From Cyanobacteria bacterium RM1_2_2 (GTDB lineage: Bacteria; Cyanobacteriota; Cyanobacteriia; Elainellales; Elainellaceae), in contig JAAUQT010000004.1 in the NCBI GenBank assembly GCA_012033495.1, forward strand, positions 1 to 64,000: a stretch of 64,000 bases of DNA, read 5' to 3'. Positions 41,975 through 52,298 of the stretch are shown here, in pieces. The translations under genes and the position numbers were made by a program. Numbering within the stretch: the stretch's first letter is position 1; each line of letters starts with the position of its first letter. The notes under the pieces were generated by a model. The model was not told the DNA's origin, did not search any database, and saw nothing but the letters and a program-made list of their open reading frames with translations.

Positions 41975-42486
41975 GAAGCCTTACAGTCATCTCCACTGGT
42001 GCTGCGCATTGCCCCTAACAAGGTTTCTACAATAACGCAACGTTTAGCACCCTCACCCGCAGGAGACGTAATATTAATCACAGTTCCGGCTTTAGAAACA
42101 TTGCCTCGGTCGTTGAAGATGACGCATCCTGCATCCCCAGGGCAAGCCGGATCATCATCAACCACTTCTAGTCCAAAGTTTTTGGGTGTTGCGCCAACAA
42201 CCTGTCCATCGATTTTCTGGGCAATGCCTGAGATGGTGACGAGAGGCAACTCGTTCTCGGGTGTTTCAAAGGTGACAACCTGCGAACGGCGACTGCGAAT
42301 TGCTTGAGATTGAGCCTGCCGTAGCAATTGCAGCACTTGATCTCGACCTGCATTGGCACGGCGACTGTTCATGAAAGTGAGCCAGCCCGGAGCCGCAATC
42401 AACGCTAGAATTCCAGCAATAACAATGACAATCAGCAGTTCAAACAGCGTGAATCCTGTAGCAGAACGGTATGGGGGTTTACTCAT
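41971..42486 (-). CDS. GspH/FimT-like pseudopilin
   Basis: Prepilin signal ATGFTLFELLIVIVIAGILALIAAPGWLTFMNSRRAN. Confidence 0.82.
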   Translation of the reverse strand: MSKPPYRSATGFTLFELLIVIVIAGILALIAAPGWLTFMNSRRANAGRDQVLQLLRQAQSQAIRSRRSQVVTFETPENELPLVTISGIAQKIDGQVVGATPKNFGLEVVDDDPACPGDAGCVIFNDRGNVSKAGTVINITSPAGEGAKRCVIVETLLGAMRSTSGDDCKAS

Positions 42487-42558
42487 CGCAAGATCTCCAA
42501 GCTGTGGAACGCATAAAGGGTGAGACTAGGAAGACAAGGCTGGGATGAATTGCTACTC

Positions 42559-43671
42559 TTACTCATCATTAGGGCGACGACCTAAAACACTCCGACTTAA
42601 AATTCGCGTTTGCAAGGTTGGCAAGATGTCTTGGTTCCGACCTCGTAAGTTCAACCCATTCCGATCAGGTGCAATGCCAGGTCTGCCGCTAGCATTGCCT
42701 GTGAGATAGAGGATGGTATCTCGATAAGCGCTCTGATCGGCAATACGAGTTCCAGCGCCGGCACCTGTTTCCACCTCGGTCAATGGAGCAGCAACACAAG
42801 CATAGAAAGTGCGAATGCCAGCAAACTCCCCTTTCAGTAGAGAATCAGGTGGGGAGATGCTGTATTCGTCGATCGGTGTTGTCGTGCCAGTCGGATCGGG
42901 TAGGTTCGGGCAAAATCCAGCTTGCTTGAGGTCAGCAGACAGCGTGGCATCTGCAAAGTCAAACGCGACAAAATCGACCAGGGTATCGGCTGTACCAGTG
43001 GGGGTTCCCGCTTGAAGATTGGTGTCTCCTTTGTATGGCCAAGACGTTAAGTTGCGGTTTAGCCCTGGATCAACATAACCTGTGTTGGGATTGCCATTCG
43101 AGTCAAACTGGCTTAAAACATAGCGAGTGATTCGCGCCTTGCCCTTCCATCTAGCATCGCCCGGTTCATTCTTAGTCAGCGAATAGACAACTAGCGCATA
43201 GGATTGACCCGCTAGGCAAGCCACATCTTTCTGTTCGGCTGCTGCACAGTCATTTTTGATTTTGGCGGGAAACGGTTGCAGCTTCCAAAAGGCTAACACG
43301 GGCACACTATTTGTCTTCACAGCATTGGGCAGAAAATCAGAGAAGGGTTTGCAGCTTCCACCGGGATTACCGCTACACGCCAAATACTCGCCAGGATAGA
43401 CATAAATAGCCTCCCGCAGTTCAGCGCTGATGTAGTCAAGGGCCATCTGCATCTCTCGCTGAGTCTCGGAGCGGGACGCTTCCCGCTGGTCTGCGGTCAT
43501 GATCTGAACCACAATAAACGTGAGTCCAGCGACGATGCCGCCTGCAATGGCAGTAACCACCAAAAGTTCTAAGAGCGTGAAACCTTGAGTGCGATGACGA
43601 TGGGTTTTCAGAAAGACCCGCTTCAGACGAGACCAGAATGTATGTTTAGCCATAGGGTTGTAGCTCAGCAA
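42559..43671 (-). CDS. hpsC: prepilin-type protein, HpsC-like (PilW-like)
   Basis: Prepilin signal TQGFTLLELLVVTAIAGGIVAGLTFIVVQIMTADQREASRSETQREMQMALDYISAELREAIYVYPG; position in hps-like cluster. Confidence 0.68.
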   Translation of the reverse strand: MLSYNPMAKHTFWSRLKRVFLKTHRHRTQGFTLLELLVVTAIAGGIVAGLTFIVVQIMTADQREASRSETQREMQMALDYISAELREAIYVYPGEYLACSGNPGGSCKPFSDFLPNAVKTNSVPVLAFWKLQPFPAKIKNDCAAAEQKDVACLAGQSYALVVYSLTKNEPGDARWKGKARITRYVLSQFDSNGNPNTGYVDPGLNRNLTSWPYKGDTNLQAGTPTGTADTLVDFVAFDFADATLSADLKQAGFCPNLPDPTGTTTPIDEYSISPPDSLLKGEFAGIRTFYACVAAPLTEVETGAGAGTRIADQSAYRDTILYLTGNASGRPGIAPDRNGLNLRGRNQDILPTLQTRILSRSVLGRRPNDE

Positions 43672-43765
43672 TTCAGAAGCTGGAAGTGGTAGATGCCAGA
43701 AGGAAAAGAACTTAGGGAGGCTAGTGAAATTCAGGATTTGGTCGAGAGAAAAGTGAACTTAATTT

Positions 43766-44557
43766 CTATTCGCAGGCTGTTAAAGCAGCTTTAGCCGTAG
43801 CCGACAACGATTCACAGAGCGCATCAGATTGTTCACTCCAAATGATGGGTCTGTAAACAACAGCAAGCGGATTCGATGCCTGTTTGCCCTGTCCTTGGGT
43901 GATTTGCAGCGAAGCAGGCTCCGTTCCCAATTTGCCAGTGCTGAGGTTATTCTCCGCTAGCCTGGAATAAACCCGAACACCAAGGTCAAATTTTGCGGGG
44001 CGTTGCTCAGGGGCAAGCTTGATCGCTTCTCCCTTGGTCAGCACTCCGCTAGTTCGGAAAACCTGCACAAAGAAGTCTTCTTCACAGTCGCCGTCTACAT
44101 CAACCGGAAGGGCTTCATTGGCAGGGATGATTGCCTGATAGTTGTAGACTGTTGTACCGACACAGCCACTCTTACGCGCACTCTTGAGGTAGTTACTCAA
44201 CCTTGTTGGAGCCGGAACGCTGTCTCTCAAGTTTGCCGTATTGCCTACCGCCGCTGGCAGCACGTTACCGGTATGTACCCCTTGCTGAACCAGCGTTAGA
44301 ACTCGATCAACCTCATCCTGGGCGAGCTGTAATGCTTGTTCTGCTCGACGGTTTTGAACGCGAGTTGCAGTCGCAACCACCAAAGGTGGCGTAATCATGG
44401 CGGTGGTGAGTCCAATCAACAGAATAGCCACTAGGCATTCCATGATGGTTAATCCCTGGTTTGCGGAATGACGCTTACCATGCAGGATCTTCATAAGCCC
44501 CACCACCAGTGGGAAATCAGCGATTTGAGATGAATGACGGTCTGACATGATAGGCAT
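43766..44557 (-). CDS. hpsB: prepilin-type protein, HpsB-like (PilV-like)
   Basis: Prepilin signal NQGLTIMECLVAILLIGLTTAMITPPLVVATATRVQNRRAEQALQLAQDEVDRV. Confidence 0.68.
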   Translation of the reverse strand: MPIMSDRHSSQIADFPLVVGLMKILHGKRHSANQGLTIMECLVAILLIGLTTAMITPPLVVATATRVQNRRAEQALQLAQDEVDRVLTLVQQGVHTGNVLPAAVGNTANLRDSVPAPTRLSNYLKSARKSGCVGTTVYNYQAIIPANEALPVDVDGDCEEDFFVQVFRTSGVLTKGEAIKLAPEQRPAKFDLGVRVYSRLAENNLSTGKLGTEPASLQITQGQGKQASNPLAVVYRPIIWSEQSDALCESLSATAKAALTACE

Positions 44558-44581
44558 CCTCCGCAGAACTAGGAGATTAAA

Positions 44582-47500
44582 TTAAGGACATTTCGCGGCA
44601 TTGATATCGGGAACCTGCCGGCACAAATTCCGGATGTAAGGATCATCGGCAGGCGGCTCCGTGTAGAATTCACTGCGCGTATCTTCCGCAAACTGGAACC
44701 GCTGTGCAACTGGCCCAGAGGGAGCATATTGCAGACCCACATCGTAACCCCAGCGCCGATTAGGAGGTCTGTAGTAACGAATCCACTCATTCGCTCCATC
44801 TCCTGGTCTGGGAGCCGGTGCAGTGGGCTGCCAAGCTTCTTGGTCAAAGGGGGCTGTGGCATAAGTGCTAAAGCTGAGTTGCAAGAATGCCCCTGAAATG
44901 TACAGGTTTTGATTGTTCCAGTTTTCAATAAATCGTGGGAAGTTATGTAAGCCTCCGTAGGACTGCCCTAGGCGAGAGGGAACCAAACCACTAACCATAA
45001 TCATGTTCATGCGGTTTTCGGATGCTGGGATCAGGTTTTTGTTCTCATTCGTCCTGACATACGCATTCCTATAGGTCTGGTTCTGTCCATCCAGGTTTTT
45101 CCAATGGATTGGCTTATTATCCCGACGAATGTAAATCGGAGATTCGCCTTCATCCACGTTATGACCAGAACGCACCCGCGTATCCACTAGCCCTTTCGGG
45201 AAGCTGTCGATCATATTTGCCCGCTCCCACAAAACTCCTCTTACCAGGACAGGAGAAGTGGGACGCTGATTAGGTCGGTTTTGATTCAGGAAGGAAGTAA
45301 CTCTGGCTTCGCCGCAGCCATATCGGTTGCGCAGCCAAACCGGAACTTCAGAGCCATTCAGCGTATCGAAGCCGTCTTGGATGCTGCCATCACAGAAGCT
45401 TGAGGAGATTAGCGTCACCGCATCAGCCACGATCTCACTCGGACGCCAATCATCACCTTCACGAGTCGCAAACCGCAAATCCAGCTTTTCACGCTGATAG
45501 AAGTTTCTGTAGCTACCATCCGCGTTAAAGGTGAGGGGTTCAGCAAATTCTTCTAGCGGAGTTCCTCCCTTTTGATGCAGGTTGAAATCACCTTGAATGT
45601 AAACCGGGTTGTCGCTAATCAACGATAAGCCGCGACCTTCATCCCCTGTTCGGGATAAGTTTGCACCTTGTCGCAACCGGAAACCATAGGGACGCCGATC
45701 TGGATCAGGATAATAATCTACCGGCTTGGCACTAATTTCGTTATCAGCGTTGACGGGCGGATCGGTGGATCGATAAGCATTTACAGTTGCCGTGGTCATT
45801 TGGCACGTGACTGCCTGTAGTTCAGCGTCTGTATCGCACCGATTCCAAGCATTAATGGTTGGAGGTCTCACAATATGAGACTCGGAAACCGCATCTTCTC
45901 GGAAGGCATAGATAATGCCCCGCTTCGGCAACCATAGATCCGATTCGTGAGCGCTGCGTCGCATCAGGTCAAGATCAAGATCAAGGGTACGAACAGGCAT
46001 CAGTTCTCGACCGTTGTAGAAAGCGCCATCTTTGAAGGCCACCCGCACCAGCGAACTGCCCGTACTAACCGGCAATTGGAACGAGTTACTGTTGGCATTT
46101 TCAGGCTGGGAGCAACGTCCGTTACAAATCTTGAGCAGATTGAATTGGCTGTGATTGGGAGTCGCGCCAGTCACCGGACTTGCCTCCGCTGGCAACACCC
46201 AAGCACCGCCGCCACCACCTTTACGACCACCACCTAACGTAGCTCCACCCTGACTCAAGATTAACGGGTTCAGCTTGATATCTTCGGGTCTGATGACGGT
46301 ATAGGTAACACCACCATTCTCAGCTTCAATGTAGCTGGCAATATTCGCCTGCCGATCCTCATAATCTCGAACACCTTCAGCAAAGCTGGCGTCACTGATG
46401 TCGCCGTGTCCAACAAATCCGCCTGCATAGCCGGCAGCCACATCTGCTGGAGGCGTGAAAGGATCGGGCAACGGGGTTGGGAACAGCGAGAAAAGGATCG
46501 GGTAACGGGGGCGAGCCGAACACAATCGGCTGAGCGGGTCGGGTTGTACCGGCCCCTTATTCGTCGCACCTGCCTGATCAGTCAAGCTCACAGCCGGTTG
46601 GGTCAGCCAGCCCAATGTTGTGCGCAATGGATTACCTGGCTCAAATGTGACACCACAGTTGCCCAGCGGAGCCGTGCTGTAAAAGATCTTGTTATTACCA
46701 AAGAACTCGTTGAAACCCCAAGTTCGGTCGCGGGCGACCTGCTCTTTGCTGATAATCAGTTGCGCCAGAGAGATGATTTTGTTCATCTCATCCCTTTGGG
46801 CTGCATCTGTGACTGGGAGGGCATCCCGCCAGCGTTCTAAAAGCCGCACATAGGTTTCTGGATTATTCGACTCATTTGGGTTCCACGCCAACAGTTGCAT
46901 CATTGGGTTGGGAGGCGTCAGGCTGATCAGATTTGCCAAGCTGTTGACAAAATCTACCGGCGGACGGTTCCCAGCAAAAATAGTTTGAGCCTGGACAGGG
47001 GTAATCACGCCTTGAACGATGTGATCAATGACCCGAATCCGACCTCGCAACCCCTCGCTGTAGTTGTCAGTTGTAATCAGTCCAAGATTCGTTTGCAGGT
47101 TGATCCCAGCTGGGGCTGCAACTCCGGCTACTTCAGTATCTGTGAAGCCAATTAGCGGCTTCAGTGCCGGGTTTCCGTCAATTGCTCCCACATTCAGCTT
47201 TTCTAGATAATCAACGTTATAAGCCAACATGCCTAGCGTACAGGCAGCGGTATGTAACGTCGTTTTGTCAGCAGGACTGAGATTGTCGTAGCCAACTTTG
47301 CCAACTTCCTGTAACACTCGACGCAGCATCGAGAAATCGCCCCACATTGCCATGCTGGGATAGGGGTGAACAACTGTTCGTCTACCAACTCGGAAAGAAG
47401 GTGCGCCACCGTTTGGATCGCCAGCATAGTTCGCCAGGTTCGCCAAACCTCTCATCAGAGGGCTATTTGTATCCCGAAAATCATTTGCCGTCGGGATGTC

Positions 47501-49645
47501 AAATTCCCAGCCGTTGGTGCCACGCCCTCGGAAGACATCCGTAATCACCAGCGGGTTGGGTTGATCGGTGTAACCCGGAATCGCATTAGTCCCTTCTAAG
47601 CCATAAGCCAGATTCTCGAAAGTGGCGCTGCGGTCTAGAGTGGTCGGTGTGCCGGGGTGAATGGTTGTGATGAGACAAGCATCTGGAAAGTCGCGCTGAG
47701 CAGCAGATGTGTCACTGGCATTGTGATAAACCGCCGTAGCTTGCACCGCAGCCAGGTTATCCCAGAGCGTTTTGCGCTGTCGTTCTTCATTACAGCTATC
47801 GCCAGAGGAGCACCCTTGCCGCCAGGGCCGTAGGGGTTCACTGCGTTCAACACTGTTTCTGAGCGCATCGGTCGCATTGCTACCTGTAATGGGTGCATCG
47901 TTGCCGCCAGCAGTGCCCTGCCCGCCTGGCCCACCCCAGCCTGCCGGATCGCCCAGTTCGAGGCGTTGCCCCACAATCAAACGTAGCCCTTCTACACGAG
48001 CACGTCGCTCCCAGTAGCCATCCAAGCCGACGCTATCGTTGTCCTCACCCGGCTGAGGGTCACTGCCCGTCAACTCAACGACCCCCTCAATGTCTTCACC
48101 AATTTTGGCAGTTGCCGTCGTATCAGCATCTTCCTCACTTGTTACCCCAATCGGTAAGCCTTTTGGGCCCCAGGTTGGTTTTGGGCCCCAGCGGTTGTCT
48201 GCCCGGAAGGTGTCATCTACATACGGTGTTGACTCATTCGCGTCATTAAAGAGGCGACCATTCCCGTTATCGTTGAGTCGTGAGCCTGCCCACGCTCCAT
48301 CTTCAAATTCAGTGGGTCGTGCAGCAGGGTTACGAACAATAGACTGACCTTTGGTTTGCAATGCGACTGGCTCTAACGAGAAATCAATGGGTCTCAGACT
48401 ACCAGGCGCAATGGAGTCGTTCGTTCCTGTCATTGTCACTGTGTCAGGGATGTCGTTGTTGGTCTGTAAATCGATTTTCCCTGAGCCGTTAAAGTTGTTA
48501 TCTCGAATGGTGCCAGCAATAAACCGCCCTTTGAACTCAGGCGTGCCTGGAATGGGGGTGTTTTCGGCATTTTGCTTAACCGTGATTTCAGACGCCCCTT
48601 TGTCGTTGATACAAGAGTTGCTGGAACTGACCAAAAAAGCGTGAAACCTATCCGATGAGCCGCCTACAATCAGGCTGCCTTCGGTATGCATCGCGCCATT
48701 CCAGCTAAAAGCAGGGCCCGGAAAGATCTCCAAGTCATTGCGGAACCAAGCTGCCCACTTAAACCCTTGCGTTGCTTCTCGATCTTGCTGAAACTCTAGT
48801 GTTGCGACAGAAGCACTAGGATTGTCTGGCACAACGTAGGCACTAACCTGGAAGTTTTTGCGGATCTTCGTTGGGTTAATTTGGTCAGGGAACCAGCCTT
48901 CTCCATTGACCAATGGAACATCTGTCGCGCCTGCGGCATCGTTACGCTCGCAGATGTTGTCTGATTGGCTCGCATTACTCAACGGGGCGTTGCGGACTTC
49001 TAATCTATTAGCCCGCTGTTGCCAAGCTGCATTCCGAGCGTCTCGCAAATCAGCCCCATCTGCTGGAGCCGTGAAAATAATCGAGTAAACTGCCCAACCG
49101 TCTTCGCCCTGGGTAAGCGCACCATCTCCATTCAGGTCAACCCGGTAGCGCCAAGCGTTATCTAGAGTGCCGTCACCGTTTACATCAAGCCGTCTTTCGT
49201 CAGCGAAGGTGTAGGGATCAGCCGGAAGCGGAGAAGCATTTCGCTTGCCATCGTTCAGCATCATACTGAGAAGCTGAGGCTGAGGTGTAATCGTTGTGCC
49301 TCGCGGGTCTTTATTCGGGTCAAACAAAAACTCAATTTTGCTTTTGGCTCGGTCAATCACTGGCGTCGCTGCGTTGTAGATCACTTGCTGCTGCCGGCCT
49401 GTAATTGACTGCTGGGTGCGAGTGAAAGTGCGGTAGCTAATGGCGCCAACCGTTAGCACGACAACCAACAGCAACAAAACTGTCGTTGGAAGCACAAACC
49501 CCGCCTTTGAGAGGAGGGGCTGTCTACCGATGACAAATAAACCACGCAAGAGCCAACTCACGAGTGCCTTACCGAACCCATGAGCCATTCGACTCACCTG
49601 TCGAAGGAAATTTTGGGCTGCCCTGATTATCTTTGGGGTTGACAT
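44582..49645 (-). CDS. hpsA: very large HpsA-like hormogonium polysaccharide biosynthesis protein
   Basis: 1687 aa with prepilin-like N-terminus KAGFVLPTTVLLLLVVVLTVGAISYRTFTRTQQSITGRQQQVIYNAATPVIDRAKSKIEFLF; followed by three pseudopilin genes on the same strand. Confidence 0.75.
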   Translation of the reverse strand: MSTPKIIRAAQNFLRQVSRMAHGFGKALVSWLLRGLFVIGRQPLLSKAGFVLPTTVLLLLVVVLTVGAISYRTFTRTQQSITGRQQQVIYNAATPVIDRAKSKIEFLFDPNKDPRGTTITPQPQLLSMMLNDGKRNASPLPADPYTFADERRLDVNGDGTLDNAWRYRVDLNGDGALTQGEDGWAVYSIIFTAPADGADLRDARNAAWQQRANRLEVRNAPLSNASQSDNICERNDAAGATDVPLVNGEGWFPDQINPTKIRKNFQVSAYVVPDNPSASVATLEFQQDREATQGFKWAAWFRNDLEIFPGPAFSWNGAMHTEGSLIVGGSSDRFHAFLVSSSNSCINDKGASEITVKQNAENTPIPGTPEFKGRFIAGTIRDNNFNGSGKIDLQTNNDIPDTVTMTGTNDSIAPGSLRPIDFSLEPVALQTKGQSIVRNPAARPTEFEDGAWAGSRLNDNGNGRLFNDANESTPYVDDTFRADNRWGPKPTWGPKGLPIGVTSEEDADTTATAKIGEDIEGVVELTGSDPQPGEDNDSVGLDGYWERRARVEGLRLIVGQRLELGDPAGWGGPGGQGTAGGNDAPITGSNATDALRNSVERSEPLRPWRQGCSSGDSCNEERQRKTLWDNLAAVQATAVYHNASDTSAAQRDFPDACLITTIHPGTPTTLDRSATFENLAYGLEGTNAIPGYTDQPNPLVITDVFRGRGTNGWEFDIPTANDFRDTNSPLMRGLANLANYAGDPNGGAPSFRVGRRTVVHPYPSMAMWGDFSMLRRVLQEVGKVGYDNLSPADKTTLHTAACTLGMLAYNVDYLEKLNVGAIDGNPALKPLIGFTDTEVAGVAAPAGINLQTNLGLITTDNYSEGLRGRIRVIDHIVQGVITPVQAQTIFAGNRPPVDFVNSLANLISLTPPNPMMQLLAWNPNESNNPETYVRLLERWRDALPVTDAAQRDEMNKIISLAQLIISKEQVARDRTWGFNEFFGNNKIFYSTAPLGNCGVTFEPGNPLRTTLGWLTQPAVSLTDQAGATNKGPVQPDPLSRLCSARPRYPILFSLFPTPLPDPFTPPADVAAGYAGGFVGHGDISDASFAEGVRDYEDRQANIASYIEAENGGVTYTVIRPEDIKLNPLILSQGGATLGGGRKGGGGGAWVLPAEASPVTGATPNHSQFNLLKICNGRCSQPENANSNSFQLPVSTGSSLVRVAFKDGAFYNGRELMPVRTLDLDLDLMRRSAHESDLWLPKRGIIYAFREDAVSESHIVRPPTINAWNRCDTDAELQAVTCQMTTATVNAYRSTDPPVNADNEISAKPVDYYPDPDRRPYGFRLRQGANLSRTGDEGRGLSLISDNPVYIQGDFNLHQKGGTPLEEFAEPLTFNADGSYRNFYQREKLDLRFATREGDDWRPSEIVADAVTLISSSFCDGSIQDGFDTLNGSEVPVWLRNRYGCGEARVTSFLNQNRPNQRPTSPVLVRGVLWERANMIDSFPKGLVDTRVRSGHNVDEGESPIYIRRDNKPIHWKNLDGQNQTYRNAYVRTNENKNLIPASENRMNMIMVSGLVPSRLGQSYGGLHNFPRFIENWNNQNLYISGAFLQLSFSTYATAPFDQEAWQPTAPAPRPGDGANEWIRYYRPPNRRWGYDVGLQYAPSGPVAQRFQFAEDTRSEFYTEPPADDPYIRNLCRQVPDINAAKCP

Positions 49646-49982
49646 AGATCCTTATTCCTGCCTGCCAAATAGACTGCCTGGTGAGATGCCAGATTTTTAA
49701 AGGGACCAGAACTCAAAAGAATTAGATTAAACGGCGATCGATTCCAGAAGAAAGTGTAAACCCATCGAAATAGAGACGACATTTCACCTAAAGTTTACAA
49801 GCTGATCACAATTCGATCACTGTCCTAGCAATTCACTGACGTTCACGCAACCGGGAAATCACGAATGAACCATTCACGAAGGATTTACGCATGAAGGCAA
49901 GGAAAAGGATTTTCCCTAACCTCCCGTTCATTAAACTGAATCTGCTGCTAATACACTGCCAATCTGCTTGCAATCGGTTTGG

Positions 49983-50123
49983 ATGAACAACGCCTATTAT
50001 GGCAGCGAAGTGTCCATCGCTATGCCGGCATCAGAAGCCGACCTAATCAAGCTATTAAGACGACACACCCTAGAATCTAGTAAAACCAAGCCTCAAGTCG
50101 AACCAATCGATAATCTCTCGTGA
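49983..50123 (+). CDS. possible small protein, 46 aa (below the ORF-track threshold)
   Basis: MNNAYYGSEVSIAMPASEADLIKLLRRHTLESSKTKPQVEPIDNLS in the otherwise ORF-free region between hpsA-like and rpmB. Confidence 0.35.
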   Translation: MNNAYYGSEVSIAMPASEADLIKLLRRHTLESSKTKPQVEPIDNLS

Positions 50124-50782
50124 GTGATACTTAACAAACTGGTAGTGAGAAACACCTTCCCCCTTGAGACTTCATGATTCCCACATAAACGTAAAAATCG
50201 ATCACCCATTTATCACCGATGTAGATGAATTTCCTGAATAATCTGAATCGCAACTGCAATCGCTATTCCATCTACACAGCTTTCTTGCATTTACAATGGT
50301 TGTCATGCAGCCTCCATGCAGGTTTCACCCAACTTGCTCTAGTGCGCCCATCAACAGGTTTCAAAGTTACGGACTGAGCCTTCCTAACCAACTCTCTGTG
50401 TAAATTCAATTCTTAGCGCTGCACCTAGGCATCACCAGCACTAGCCTACAGCAAACTGTTTGACACTCCATTAGCATCAAAATTAGCAGGAGTTCCGAAC
50501 AAATACTCTTTGCAGTGTAACATAATTACACTGAGTCATTTAAAATACAAATAATGATAAAAGATTGCGGAGTTCGATGATAGAGTGCGTCTGTAGCGCT
50601 TGTTTTATTTGTTGTTCTGATTGTTGTTCTGACAATTTTGAGGTTGAGATTCAGAGGCGTTCGGGCTAACTTCACATTTTATACAAGCTTGAAATTTTCA
50701 ATAAAAAAGACAGCCTCTACGTGCTGCCCTTTGACACCAAACTGCTCGAAACCGCCGAGCTTGGAAGCGACTCACCCAGCAA

Positions 50783-51019
50783 TTAATACTTGCTAAGATC
50801 AATCCCAGCCTCTTTTGCCATTGCATACAACCCTTTGCGCTCCAACGTTTTAATCGCTTTTGTCGAAAGACGCAGCTTGATCCATCGCTTTTCTTGAGGC
50901 AACCAAACCCGCTTCTCCTGCAAGTTGACTTCTTGCAGCTTCTTGGTGCGTCGATGGGAGTGAGAAACGGCATAAGCATTATTTGCCTGCTTGCCTGTCA
51001 AAGTACATTTACGAGCCAT
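50783..51019 (-). CDS. rpmB: 50S ribosomal protein L28
   Basis: [78 protein letters not shown]. Confidence 0.95.
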   Translation of the reverse strand: MARKCTLTGKQANNAYAVSHSHRRTKKLQEVNLQEKRVWLPQEKRWIKLRLSTKAIKTLERKGLYAMAKEAGIDLSKY

Positions 51020-51306
51020 AGTGCTTAAACGAAATAGATGGACACAATCCACTATTATATGGGGTGACATCCAGGAACTGTAAAGAAACTTGAGCACCTT
51101 GAGGGCAAATTTGAGCTAAAGTTTGAGCTACCATAAGTTGATCGCTATACCGTCGAAAGCATGGACACTGTCGTTCAAATCACCTGAATTACAATGGAAG
51201 CTTAGGTTGAGTTGGGTTCAGGAGAGGCAGTTTGGCAGAGATTGATGCAAGAGTCAGGTGCAGAGTCAATCGTGGTGTGGCAGCTTTGATATCGAGTGAC
51301 AAGTCA

Positions 51307-51466
51307 TTAGGAGATTTCTAGAAAAGATTATTCCCGCACTGGAGGGGTGTTCGCTAGCGAGTGCAAAGCACTCAGCATTGGGCAGATAGGCTGGCAACGG
51401 ATGGAGAAATGATCGCCCCAATGCTTTGCCCTTACGTAGGTATCTTGTTTCTTAGAAATTTTCTTA
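51307..51466 (+). repeat. Family-1-related repeat, diverged/expanded copy E
   Basis: TTAGGAGATTTCTAGAAAAG ... TGCCCTTACGTAGGTATCTTGTTTCTTAGAAATTTTCTTA. Confidence 0.6.
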
Positions 51467-51638
51467 GCAGTGGTGAGATGCAGTCAAATTGGCTAGAGGT
51501 GGAATGTTTTTCGACACACGAACAGCGCACAACCTCCAAATGAATGGTTGGCAAAGGTTAACTGCTTGCAGGAGTGGAGCAATTGACGCCTGTCCAGACT
51601 GCGCATTGAGTAACGTTTGGTGAGGAGGAAGTTTTGCG

Positions 51639-52229
51639 ATGCTAGGCTTCTGGGTAAAATTTATTTCCTTTAAGCCAGTGCGGTTGCCATCCCTTGCTGG
51701 AACTTACGAAGTGATTAGTTCTGCTTCGGTTGATGAGTTGTGGGGAAAAGTAGTTAACTTAGCAGACGTATCCTGGCATCCTCTTCTGGAAAAAACCAAT
51801 GTGCCCTATGGACTAATTCCAAAACCAGGGTTAATTTATCGAGCTGTGAGCCGCTTGTCTCCGATTCCAATCAAGATTTTTGTAGAGCGAGTGCTGCCTC
51901 AAGAGCTACTATGCGTTCGCGTTTTGGCGTTGCCCGGAGTCGAAGAACGAGTCACCTACAAAATCGAGTCTACCGTCTGCGGCACTTACGTTTCCTACTC
52001 TGTCACCTTACGGGGCTGGCTGTCGCCCTTAGTTTGGTCAATCATCCGCCCCTATGCGGCCAAAGTTGCCCGTGAGTTGGCCCATGCTGCCGAGCAAGAG
52101 CGATTGCTACCCATGACGCCAGCGGACAAACATAAGCGCTCTCCGGGGCTAGATTGGCTGTGTCTCTTGGTTCTTATGATTGGCATTGAGAAAATGGTGA
52201 ATCCTAATCTCTTGTCCGGTCTACGCTAA
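51639..52229 (+). CDS. SRPBCC-family protein with C-terminal hydrophobic segment
   Basis: GTYEVISSASVDELWGKVVNLADVSWHPLLEKTNVPYGL...ERVLPQELLCVRVLALPGVEERVTYKIES. Confidence 0.65.
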   Translation: MLGFWVKFISFKPVRLPSLAGTYEVISSASVDELWGKVVNLADVSWHPLLEKTNVPYGLIPKPGLIYRAVSRLSPIPIKIFVERVLPQELLCVRVLALPGVEERVTYKIESTVCGTYVSYSVTLRGWLSPLVWSIIRPYAAKVARELAHAAEQERLLPMTPADKHKRSPGLDWLCLLVLMIGIEKMVNPNLLSGLR

Positions 52230-52298
52230 AGCTAGAATTGGCAATGAGAGAGAATACGCACTTAATCCCTGGCTGTGGCTGCTAGGGTGGAGAACATA

